Origin: Amaurobius ferox
Lineage: Eukaryota; Arthropoda; Arachnida; Araneae; Amaurobiidae
Assembly: GCA_951213105.1 (NCBI GenBank)
Contig: OX578138.1
Coordinates: 65,837,037-65,901,036, forward strand
DNA length: 64,000 bases
Direction of reading: 5' to 3'
This document shows positions 11,701-23,700 of this stretch, piece by piece. Each line of letters starts with the position of its first letter. Positions within the stretch are counted from its first letter, which is position 1. Under the pieces are notes generated by a model. It saw only the letters and a list, made by a program, of their open reading frames with translations, was not told the DNA's origin and made no database searches. The position numbers were made by a program, and so were the translations under genes.

Positions 11701-14700
11701 AACCTGGAAGTGGAGGCATCCCCCACAGAAGGGGAATAAAAAACAAGTCGTAAATTTTTGTCTCCGTAATCACCGTGATGTATGTTATCATATATATCAT
11801 TAACCTTTTCCTTACGGCGGTACAACAGTTGTACCACTGAAATTCTCTTGAAACTCTCAATCTTCTTCTGAAAACTTGAAGAATGCTTGCAGCCCTTCCT
11901 TCAAGTTTCTCCTGATTAAAGGGGGAACGAGTTATGAACAAAAGACAAGGTCATTGAAGGTGTTTATTTAGAGGGGAGCAATTTTCCCCGGGCCCGAGTA
12001 TCAGCCACACCAGGTAGAAAATTATGTAAAAACATATAGGGAGGGGTCCGGGGCCCCCGGTTCAATGTCTGTCCTAGGGCCCGAGACCAGCTCTCGACGG
12101 CCTTGTACATACATGAAACATACATAGTCATACATATATGAAAAAGCTTTGAATGCTCTTACTTTTCATACATAAAATTAAGAATTTAAAGAAAGGATTA
12201 AAATTTTTTTTGCAATAAAATTTAACATTGAAAAGATAAGGTAAAAGTCTAAGATATGGTAATCCGCCCCTGAGTATATGTTATATACTGTACATATGTA
12301 GCAATAAATACACTATATAAGAAGAAACACTTTATGTACTTACTGTACTTTATTGGAAAAACATTTGTATTGTAGATTGCTTCGTATTGGCAGTAAGTAG
12401 CTTTGATACTCTTTTCAATATCGTAAAAAGAATTGGTCATCGTGAGATGCACCTCATTGTTCTAATGTCCTAAGAATTTGAAGATCCTGACTCGATTACC
12501 TAGCTGTTGGTGGTGGCAGTTCATTGTTTTCTACTTCTTCCTCATCTGCTTCTCCAGTTGTTTCTCTGGATTGTTGAATTGTTAAAACAATGTCTTCCAT
12601 TTTTTCAGCTGATGTCTGTACGTTACCATCGATATTGACTCAGTTCCAAAATTCTTCTGTAAGCTCCTCGTCATTGCGTGGGTCTTCTTGCTCCTGTGGA
12701 ATGTTGTTCGCTACTTCAACTACAACTCCCGATTTTTTGAAACAATTGAATTGTTATTGAAGTAACATTTGTCCATGCATTTATTATCATGTGAAAGGCG
12801 TCAAGAAGACTGACTGATTTCGCTATACTATTACTAGCAGTAGGCTTCGTTGGATCGTCTATTGCCTGAACAATTTTCATTCTTATATCCTTGCGATAAT
12901 AGGTCTTAAAAGTTTTTATGATTCCTTGATCCAATGGTTGAATAACGGATGTGGTATTTGGTGAAAAATAAAACAGTTCTATGTTGTTTAATTTCAGCTC
13001 TGGATGGGCAGTGCAGTTGTCGAGCAAAACATCATTTTTTTCTGTTCCAAGCTCTATGTCTCATTTCCTCATGTATTTTGTGAAAATCTCGCTCGTCATC
13101 CATGCCTTTGTATTGCTTGTGTATTCTATGGGAAGCTGTTTTACACCTTTTAAGCAACGTGGATTCTTGCTCGTTCCTATGACGAATGGTTTTTTCTTTA
13201 CTGTTCCAGTCATATTACATGTCAGGAGAACTGTTATCCGAGCCTTTATTTTTTTACCTCCTGACCGATTCTCATCTTTGAACATCAGAGTATGGTCTGG
13301 TAATGCATGATAATAAAGCCCAGTCTCATCCATATTATAGATCTGATTTGCAGAATATCCTGACAATAGTCAATAGTTCTGGCAGAATATCTTGCACCCA
13401 TTTTTTTGCAGTGCTAATATCGGCATCTCCCATTTCACCATATTGTTTTACATAAACAATGTTGTTTCAATTTTTCCATCTGGTCATCTACCTGTCAGTT
13501 GTATCAAAGTCCTCGATGCCAAATTTTTCAGCAAATTCTTCGGCTTTCAAGCTTAATATTGCACGTGACAGTGGGGCATTTTTAAGTCGTACGGCCTTGA
13601 ACCATTCCAAGAGAGCTGCTTCGACATCTGCTTTTCCAACTCGTTGGCGTTTACAATTCGTGTTTCTATTCAATGCATGATCATCTAAGATTTTACTCCT
13701 TTGTTTCAAAAGGCGACATAAAGTTGACTGAGGTATGTCCAATTTCAAAGATGCTTCTCTCTGATTGCATTTCGGCAGAACATCAAATTTTTTAAGAAGT
13801 TCATATTTTTCAGACAAGCTAAAATCCTTACGTTTTGCCATCGAATTCACAAAGAAGGGCTTACTGTAACACGACCAACACACTAATAATGGACAAACAA
13901 AGTGACCATCTGTGCCTTTTAACCACAACCCCAATGTTCTTACCCCTTCCCCTTTCACCTCCCTTTCCTTTCTCAATCCTTCTGCCACACGTGTGTGGGA
14001 GTGACGTCTTATCACAGGCACCCAGGGGATTCACGTTTCTAAGAAATCTGAGTCTGACTTTGTTGCGCACCGCATGACACCCTGTTTGTCAGGCTTGGAG
14101 AAAGAACTCCAGAAAAGGCTGACATTGGGAAGAACACAATGGAAAGATCACACAATGAAAAACAAGCATCAAATCGCGAAAATTTTTGATCCATTTATCC
14201 TGCGGTTTTGATCCAAATAGCCGACTGAGTTTCAATGTAAAAGAGTGATTCCCTTCCGTTTTCCGCAATTTGATTCAATAAAGCGGCTGATCCAATTAAC
14301 CTGTGATCCAATTAAGCGGCGGCCACTGTAATTTATTGTCCTGAAATTTTATAAAATTGGTGTCCTGAATTTTCATATTCTACCAGTACTATGCCTGATA
14401 TTTAATGCAGTATTTTTTTAATGCAGGTACTTGTACATAGTTAATTCATTAGAAATGTCGTTTGTGCGTGTAGTTTAAAAAAAATCATTATAAATGTCAT
14501 TCATGCAAAATTTTACACATTCAATTTTCCCCTGCCACACAGAAAGATACCATAAGCCTTTGGGTTGGTCGTGTGGTCTGGGCTTTCTACATTCAATTTT
14601 CCCAGGTTGGCAGATATTCATATGCAGAATCACAATTTTTGCAAAAAGATCATTTTTGAATTACAAATAAGATTGGTTCTGATTTGTTTCAAAGCCATAT

Positions 14701-17700
14701 GCAAATTGAACTATGAATGTCTAACAGCCGCATGTTTTAAATATGAACAGATCTGTTATCATTAGACCAGGGAGATTTTTAAGCTTAAAGGATTAGTTAA
14801 TTACATTAGGCAGTACATCTAAATTATATAAAACTTTAAAAATTAAAAGCCTCATTCACACGAAAGGACATTTGAAACATATTTACAAAGCCTGAGTGCT
14901 TTTGTGCATAAAACACCCATCATCAGAGGCATATGACTGAAAAAGATACATTGTGTGTTTTTATACACGGCTAAACCATTGCTCAAAATTTGCATATTGT
15001 GAATGGTCGAATAGCACAAAGAAGAAATAAACAATTAATATTAAAATGCAGAAATAACATAATATTAAATAAGCAGATTTAGATGTTTAAATATGCAGAT
15101 AATGATTTAACTCTGAGAATTAAGACTGAGACACAAGGCGAAACTTCTGCATGAAGAATCCAGAAGAGATCGTCTGGGAACCAGAAAATGAGTCATGCTC
15201 TTAAGTATTAGTAGCGGAAGGACCAAGATGGAAATTTTTGTGGAATCCTGAGGTTTTTTTTACGCACATAGCAGGGTGCATTTACCGCTATTAAAAAATG
15301 GAGGGACAGGGTGCATTTACCTTTGTACAAAAACGGGCAGGGCACATTTATCACTATAAAAAAAACAAACAGAACAACACCTAGCTATTATGCTGCACCC
15401 TCCTGAAAATGCCTAGGGGAAACACTATAACAGTTTGGGATAAAGTGGCAAAAAGTTTTTATTTTTGATATCACTAGCATGTTCAGATAATCAAATGCCA
15501 ACAGTTTTTTTAGTACTACCAATATTGAATGTATAACTATTTTAATAAAGGGGATAACATACACCATTTCCTGATTAAAAATATTGCTTAACTTATCTGT
15601 TCAGATATGGCTGAACATAGAAGTAACCATAGACTTGGTAGGTTTAAAAACTAAACACAGGGCACATACGGGTGTGTTGTGTTTGAAAGATAGAATAAAA
15701 CCTGCTGTGTTTAAAAGAGATAAAAGAAGACATAATAATTAGTTTAAAGAAAATTAGTTTATTAAATTGTAACTTCAAATTATTTCAAATTAACAAATAC
15801 AAAAACACTGCTCACAGGCAGGCAACTCAGGAAGAATTAACATTAGAATTTTAGACATTAGAATTTTAGAATTTTACCCAGGCTCTTAAAAATTTATGAA
15901 GGTTTAGAAATTTGCTCTCAGAATAAAGTTTTAGAATTTTAAATTTACAGAATAAAATTTAATTAAATGCATTTCAAAAAATATTGAGAAATCATATTCA
16001 GAATTAAAGAAAGAGTTTAAAAAAAAAAATAAAACATCTGTATTCACCCGGATGGGCCATCAGACAGGGGGGGAAAGTTCCAATAAGAGGAGACAAATTT
16101 TGTAGACTGGTTTACTGGAGATCAGGAGTGAATTCATCAGCAGAGGCCTAACAACTACTTCTGGATAACTAGGATCTTCTTAAAGTCAGCCGTCCTCGTC
16201 AGATACTACTTCCACGTAACTCGCATACGGAATTTTAATACACACTTTTCCGGAGAGCTACTTCGTGAATTTCGCAATAAAAGCTTGAAAAATCCATCAT
16301 TTAAATTAAAACAACTAATGTAAAAAAAAGAATAACGCGAGGAACTTAACGTTCCATTGAAAAGCTCGCGTGGAAAATAAGTTCCATTCGAAAATCAACA
16401 ACGCGCTTCTCGCGCTAACACACGACGAAGGATTTCAACAAAAAACTGAAACTCAAAATTCTGCGAGCGTATTTATACGTGCGGGAAATAGTGCGGAGTT
16501 TAGATAAACGGCAGCAATTAAAATTCGCTTACCGAAATTAGAATTGCCAAAATAATACTCATAATTCCGAGAGCAGACGATCCGTAAAAACGCGAACCAA
16601 TTAAAATAAATCACGAATTCCAAAGAGGCACGAAAATGCTTAGGTGGCGCATTTAATCGCAGTAAAAAGCCCGCAAAACAGAATTCCGAAAATGGCCGCA
16701 ACTGAAATTTTTGAATTGCAGTGAGACATGGAAATAACTTGAAACTGAAGAACAAACGGAATTTCTAACCAAAATGGGAAAATGGGACATCAAATTAAAG
16801 GGAATTTTAAGGGGAATCAAATAAATAAATAATTTTTAAAATTTACAAATCAAAAGTAATATTAATTTAAGGAATGGAACATTTTTAACTAAGAATATCA
16901 TAAAGAAAATTAATTTAGAAGATTAAAAATATTCTAATTAAAGAATAAATGAAAAAGCCAATAAATATTATTTAAATATTACCAAATTAAGAATATTGAG
17001 CCAGGGAAAAAGAAATAAAAGTAAATTTTCAAACCTCCAAATTACATACATTCTAAAGCAACCCAACACATTCCTTCCACCTATCCCCCAAAAAATTTTC
17101 ATTTGAAAAATGAAAAATTTTTGATAATAAAAATAAAATATCTATCAGAAGTTACCAATTTAAGTATAGCAATATTTATCCGAATTCAACCTCTATTTCG
17201 GAATAAGCAATTTGTCAACAAACTATAAACTAAAAGAGAATTATATAACAATGAATAAATTTTTGTACATCAGATCACTAAATTTGTGTAGACAAAAGTA
17301 AAGGTAGAGGATTTGACATTGATTCTCATTAGCTATAAATAAAAATAAAAATTTTTTACGAAAACATTGGACCAGCCAAATAGTTTTCAAAGAATCGAAA
17401 CATTGAATTTTGAAAAGGTACCTTGAATAACCAATGAGAAACAACTCTCACTTCAACTACAAAATATAAATACCAGCTCGAAAGAAAAAAAAAATGTGTA
17501 AATAGAGTGATTTAAAAAAAATAAAACAATGTACATAAGTTGTATAAAATAAATAAAATTTCAATAGAAGTGTCAAACGACAATTGACACAATAACAATT
17601 ATTATCAATAAGCAACAATAATATACTAAAATTTCAAAGACACAAGTATCTATTCATGTCCATTCAAAACTAAACAATATCATCTGCATTCTGCAGTTAT

Positions 17701-20700
17701 CTAATATACACTGCCACTTTTATCTTTGCAGTACTCTAATACTTTTAACGACAACAAATATATACCTAAAAATATCAACATATGTGATCAGAACTTACGT
17801 CATGGACCACGTAATCAAATATTTGCATAAATCTGCACTCTCAATAACAATAAATAAGTAACTATATATCTCTATCTATAAATATAATCAATTCATATAA
17901 TCCAAATTAATCTTTTCTCAATCATTCTCTAAATCCTGCAGTAATCTGCAATATCAATAACAACAATAACAAATTTTAATTTATAAAATCAACTCTTCTT
18001 TTACATTAATTAAATCCAGTTTGCAGCATTCTGCAATGTATCAATAACAAATACACACACATAAAAATTATACATTAAAAAAAATTATGTTGCGCAACAA
18101 TAAAAAAGTCATTCTAGTTTTTCCTTTGTCGTAAATTATATCTTTGTGTTGGAATTATATCATTCTCATGAGATGTATTACTTGCTGAATTATCAGATTG
18201 TGCACAAGAAAAGAACACAGAATCTCTTTCTGGAATTTTTGTTAATCTGTCAATGTGCACCAACTGAATATTTCGTGTGTCATTTACATGTTGAATTTTA
18301 AAGTTTACATTAGATGTTTTTTGTATAACTTTAAAAGGACCTTTATTAAGTTTGGAGAGTTTCTTACAATGTCCCCTTGGAAAAACAGGAATGTATAAAT
18401 ATACTAAATCTCCAACTTTTATATCTTTCATAACAGCAGACTTATTTCTGTATGTCTCTTGTGTTTTAGCTGCTTTAAGTAAGTTCTTCTTTACTATTTC
18501 GAAAGATTTTTTCATACGAATTGCCAAATCCTGACTATAATCACTAACAGTGGTAAAATTTTGTTCATTTAAATTAAAAAGAAGATGATGTGGCAAAATT
18601 AATTCTCTACCATAGAGAAGATTAGCTGGAGACTCACCAGTCGAGGAATGGATTGAAGTTCGGTGGGCCAGCAAGGCAAAAGATAAATGTCGATCCTAAT
18701 CCTCTTGTGTTTCAGACACTAAATGACTAAGTGTGTTAATTATTTTACTGTTTAAACGCTCACAGACTCCATCCGATTGTGGGTGATAGCTAGTAGTGGT
18801 ATGTTTTTCAATACCTAATTTTTCATACAACTTCATGGCAGCATCCGAAATGAAATTAGAACCTTTGTCAGTGATAATGTGTTTTGGCACACCATGAAGA
18901 GAAAAGAAGTTTTCTAAACAATTTAAAATAGTTTCAGATTTAATATTGGGGATAGCATAAGCTTCTGGCCAACGAGTAAAATAGTCAGTTATCACTAGTA
19001 TGTGCTTATTGCCAGAGTAAGTTAGAGGCATGGGGCCAATACAATCCATAGCTATTCTTTCCATAGGGTAAGTAGAATTTGGAAACCTCTGTAAAGGAGA
19101 TTTTTGTTTTTGTTTAAATCCTCTTTTCTGTAAACAATCAGGACAACTCTTAACATAATTTAAAATTTGAACATACATCCTAGGCCAATAAAAGTGTTGC
19201 TGAATTTTCCTCAAAGTCCTTCTAAAACCACCATGTCCTGCAGTAATCGAATCATGACAATAATTTAGAATATCAGAGATCAAATTTTGTGGAACAACAA
19301 TACGCTCTTTTCTTTGATATTTTAATTTAGGTTTTCTATTAGTACAATATAATACATCATCTTTTAAGAAAAACATTAAATTTTTAGGGAATGGGTCAAT
19401 ATTTTTATCTAAGCATGAGCCAATTCTTATACAATTAGGGTCAGAATTTTGAAAATTACGTACTCTTAAAAGAAGGTTTGTATCAACATCCAGGTTTATA
19501 GTGTTTACTTTTACATTATTTACACATCTAGATAGATAATCAGCTGTTAAATTTAGGCGACCAGGTTTATGAATAATTTTGTAATTAAACTGGGTCATGG
19601 ACATTATCCATCGTGCTATCCTAGAAGTGGGGTCTTTTAATTTCAAAACATTTGAAAGGGAGGCCTGATCACAATAAACAGTAAAATGTTTTCCCAAAAG
19701 GTATTGCTTAAAATAGGATGCTGCCCAGACAACTCCTAAAGTCTCTTTCTCGACTGTGCTATAGTTTATTTCTGCATCTTTTAGTTTTTTGCTAGCATAG
19801 CAATAGGGTGCAAAAATCCATCATTTCCTTCTTGACAGAGAACTGCTCCAAGAGCAAAATTTGATGCATCGGTGCATACCGAAAATGGTTTTGAAAAATC
19901 AGGGAGATGTAAAATGGGTTCTTTAAGTAATTCGGATTTTAAGGTTTGATAAGAATTTTCTGCTTCAGGGGTCCAAGAGAATTTAATATTTTGCTTACTT
20001 AAATTAGTTAAGGGAAGAGCATTTAAGGAGTAATTTTCAATAAATTTTCTGTAGAAGCCAGTTAATCCTAAAAATTGACGAATTTGTTTTTTAGAGGTGG
20101 GTTTTTGAAAATTTTTAACAATTTTTAAATTTGAGGGGTCAGGTTGGACAATACCTTCAGAAACTTGAAAACCTAAATAATTTATTGAAGATTTAAAAAA
20201 ATTGCATTTACTTGGCTTTAAACATATTTATGTTGAGATAATCTATCAAATACTACTTTTAATTTCATTAAGTGTTCCTCAAAGGTTCTAGATGCAATAA
20301 CAATATCATCTATGTAAATAGAAATTTGTAAAGGGGAAAGCTTAGCTAGGACGATGGACATAAGTCGTTGAAAGGAGCTGGGGGCATTTTTCAAACCAAA
20401 AGGGACTCTTTTCCATTCATAGTGGCCAAAAGGTGTAGAAAAGCCACATTTGTGTGTGTCGTCTGGGTGCAATTTCATTTGATAAAATCCAGATGTTAAG
20501 TCTAATGTAGAAAAATATTTCGCACCACTTAAACTATCAATCAATTCAGTGATATTTGGCAGTGGAAAAATATCATCAATAGTTTTATCATTTAATTTTC
20601 TAAAATCTGTTACTAATCTTAATGTTCCATCTGCCTTTTTAACAAACAGTACAGGTGCGGAGAATGGTGAATCACTTTCTTGTATAATATTATTTTCAAG

Positions 20701-23700
20701 AAGCTCATTAATTTGTCTATCTAATTCATCTCTTACATGATAAGGAACTCTATAAGGTTTCTGTTTAACAGGAATATCATCTTTTAAGTTAATGTTATGA
20801 AAAACTGTATCACACCCCTTTAAATCTGGAATAGAATTAGCAAAAATGTGTTTATAATCATTAATTAAACTCTCTATTTGTCTTTTTTCATTATAGCCTA
20901 AGTGTGAAAGATCAAAATTTCCTCCCCAAACATCAAAATTATCACCACTCTCTGCACTTGACTCAGTAATATTGTTAACTGAAAAGGAAGATACTACTGT
21001 GATAGGAACAATTTTTGCTAAATTTGAATGCTTATTTATGTGCAACTCATCAGTTGACAAATTCAATACTTTTACATTATATATATTAGATCTAGATGCA
21101 TTATTTACTGATCTAGCGACCAGAATTTTACTGTTGTTTAAAGGCTCAATCATCACAGTAGGTGAATTAAATTTAACAATCTCTTTTAATTTTACTTGTA
21201 TGAAAGCCTCCGATAGAGGAGGAATTGTGTATTTCTTAAGTGCATAGCACAAATTATCCTTATATATCTCAGAATTCAAAGTATTTTCTCTGTTAATTTC
21301 ATAATTATTAAAGAATTGAGTTGCATCAGATAATGAAAATGGTACAGATTCATCCTTAATTGCAAAAGGCACAGTTATAATATTATTGTATAAAACATTA
21401 TTACTAAAATCTATTGACATCTTATAACCCTTTAAAAATTTCACACCAAGTATTGCTGAATAATTACAAGAATCACAGTCCATAATATAAAAATCAACAT
21501 TAAATATTTTGTTATTTAAATTTAAATTAATATTTAATTTCCTGGAAACTTTTATAATATCACTAGAGATGCCCTTTAAATTTATATTACACTTTGTTAA
21601 TTGACTGTCAGGTATATTTAAATGAGATAATACATTTGTAAACAACACATTAATAGAAGCACCAGAATCAATAAGTATAGGAGTATCAACATTATTTATC
21701 ATACCAGAAATCACTGGTAGAGACAAATTCTGTAATGAAATCAAATTTGAATTTTGCACCACAGGTAACACCCCAAGGGCTTCAGAAGGTAAGTTGGAGT
21801 GAAAACTCCCTTCACCCTTACTTAGTTTAAATTTTGTTTTTCGCTGTCATTTTTATCACTCCTAGGTGTATAAAAAGTGTTGTAACTCATTTTAGGTTTA
21901 GTTTCATTTATGTCAGGCTGAAAGTTTTGATTTGGCTGATGGTAAAAAAATTGAGTAGGTTGTTGAAATCCTTGCATTTGTTGTGGAAAATAAAAAGGTT
22001 GTTGATACATTCGAGTAGGCAGAGACCTAGAATTTCTGTTGAACCTGTGTGATTGAGGAAATTTCCTACAATCCACACTTATGTGACCCAATAGACCACA
22101 TGAAAAACACCTTCAGCTATCCTTTGTCCATCTAGTTTGAGGCAGCTGTGGTTTGGTGTCAAATTGAGTTTTCAACTCAGCAAGCCTTTTAGTGAGGTTC
22201 TCTACCTCCATTCTATTTCTCTTAAGCTCATCATGGAGCTGCTTATTTTCAGATTCTCCAAGACTCATTACATATTGGGGATCATCCCCATGTTGCTTGC
22301 TCCACACTTCTTCCTCTGCCACAGCATGCCTTTTTGCAGAGTCAAAACTCTTGTGGTTTTGAGGTAGGATTAGCCGTTTGAAATGAGGCTTCAGACCCTC
22401 AATGAAAACAGAGCACAAGACATCAAGTCTTTGCTGGTTTGCCACTTTATCATTCAGTAAGGCAGGTAAAACAGTTTTGTATGAGGAAGCCTCAACTCTA
22501 GCAGCAAACTGACGCACAGATTCATTAGGTCTCTGATAACTTTGCAAAAATGCTCTCAAGTTACTGTGTAAACATTCTATTGAGGAAAATCTGTCGCGTA
22601 AAGCTTTAAGAATTTGAGAGAAAGATTTCTCTTCTTTTAACTTAGGATTATCTCTAATAAATCGTGCAGCTATGCCTGACAGTTTTAACTTTAAAACTAA
22701 GACCTTGTCTGACTCAGACCAGTTTGCATGGTCGGCTAACATTTTAATCCTATCTATGTAATCCTCTAATGGGAGGCCAGATTCCTCTCCTGAAAACACT
22801 GGGATTGAATCTAAAAAGTCTCCTATTGAAGAGACTGTTTTAAAATTACTCATTACATTACATTTAGAAGAATCCATTTTTAATCCCTGTTCAATTAAGT
22901 CATTTTGTTTACTATTAACATTTGAATCAATATTTTTGTTACAAACAGAATTTACATCATCAGAGGTTGCCTCAATGTTTATTTTAGAAGGTAAATTTTT
23001 TTCCAATAAGGATAACCAAGTTTTCTTGGTACTAGCAACCTGACTTCTGGGAATTAAATCCCAATCTTTACCATCGTTTGAATTTGTAAGAAATGAAGGA
23101 AATGGCTCTTTACAACAAGGAACATAGCATATAATAAAGTTTCAAAAGGCTTATCTTTAGAGCCATCTCCAGTTTCCTCTGACCCAAACACAGAAACATA
23201 CATACAGTTATTTTCTCTAACATCATCCATAATCGTAATACAATTGAAAGCTTAATACTACTAATAAATATTATTAAACATGAGAGCAATTTCTAGACTG
23301 GTACACGGCACCAAAACTACTGTTGTGTTTAAAAGATAGAATAAAACCTGCTGTGTTTAAAAGAGATAAAAGAAGACATAATAATTAGTTTAAAGAAAAT
23401 TAGTTTATTAAATTGTAACTTCAAATTATTTCAAATTAACAAATACAAAAACACTGCTCACAGGCAGGCAACTCAGGAAGAATTAACATTAGAATTTTAG
23501 ACATTAGAATTTTAGAATTTTACCCAGGCTCTTAAAAATTTATGAAGGTTTAGAAATTTGCTCTCAGAATAAAGTTTTAGAATTTTAAATTTACAGAATA
23601 AAATTTAATTAAATGCATTTCAAAAAATATTGAGAGATCATATTCAGAATTAAAGAAAGAGTTTAAAAAAAAAAATAAAACATCTGTATTCACCCGGATG

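Larger units (their letters stand above)
21822..23230 (-). pseudogene. gag: Gypsy gag with asparaginyl-tRNA-synthetase-like N-terminus
   Basis: It starts at ATG 23228-23230. Residues 10-36 (MYVSV..., GDGSKDKPFETLLYAM) and, after a frameshift at about 23112-23122, KEPFPSFLTNSNDGKDWDL, IPRSQ and KKTW follow the order of the appended N-terminal domain of eukaryotic cytoplasmic AsnRS (Y-V-S, TGDG-x-x-KPF-x-T, KEPFP, W-x-x-I-x-x-SQ, KK-x-W). A Retrotrans_gag-type capsid follows (IPVFSGEESGLPLEDYIDRI, then RFSSIE, ESVRQFAARVE). An in-frame TGA at 22110-22112 precedes a CCHC zinc knuckle, CFSCGLLGHISVDC, and a Gln/Pro/Phe-rich tail. Gag forms the particle and binds RNA. The synthetase-like head has no catalytic part. 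This copy cannot make full Gag without suppression. Confidence 0.85.

Noticed and set aside
16453..16755. Conserved ~100-codon frame in both Gypsy LTRs as an accessory or env gene
   Set aside because: It is conserved only because the LTRs are copies; no domain, and it lies inside the LTR.
20972..21247. Plus-strand frame of 91 codons in Gypsy
   Set aside because: Antisense shadow of the pol protease region.
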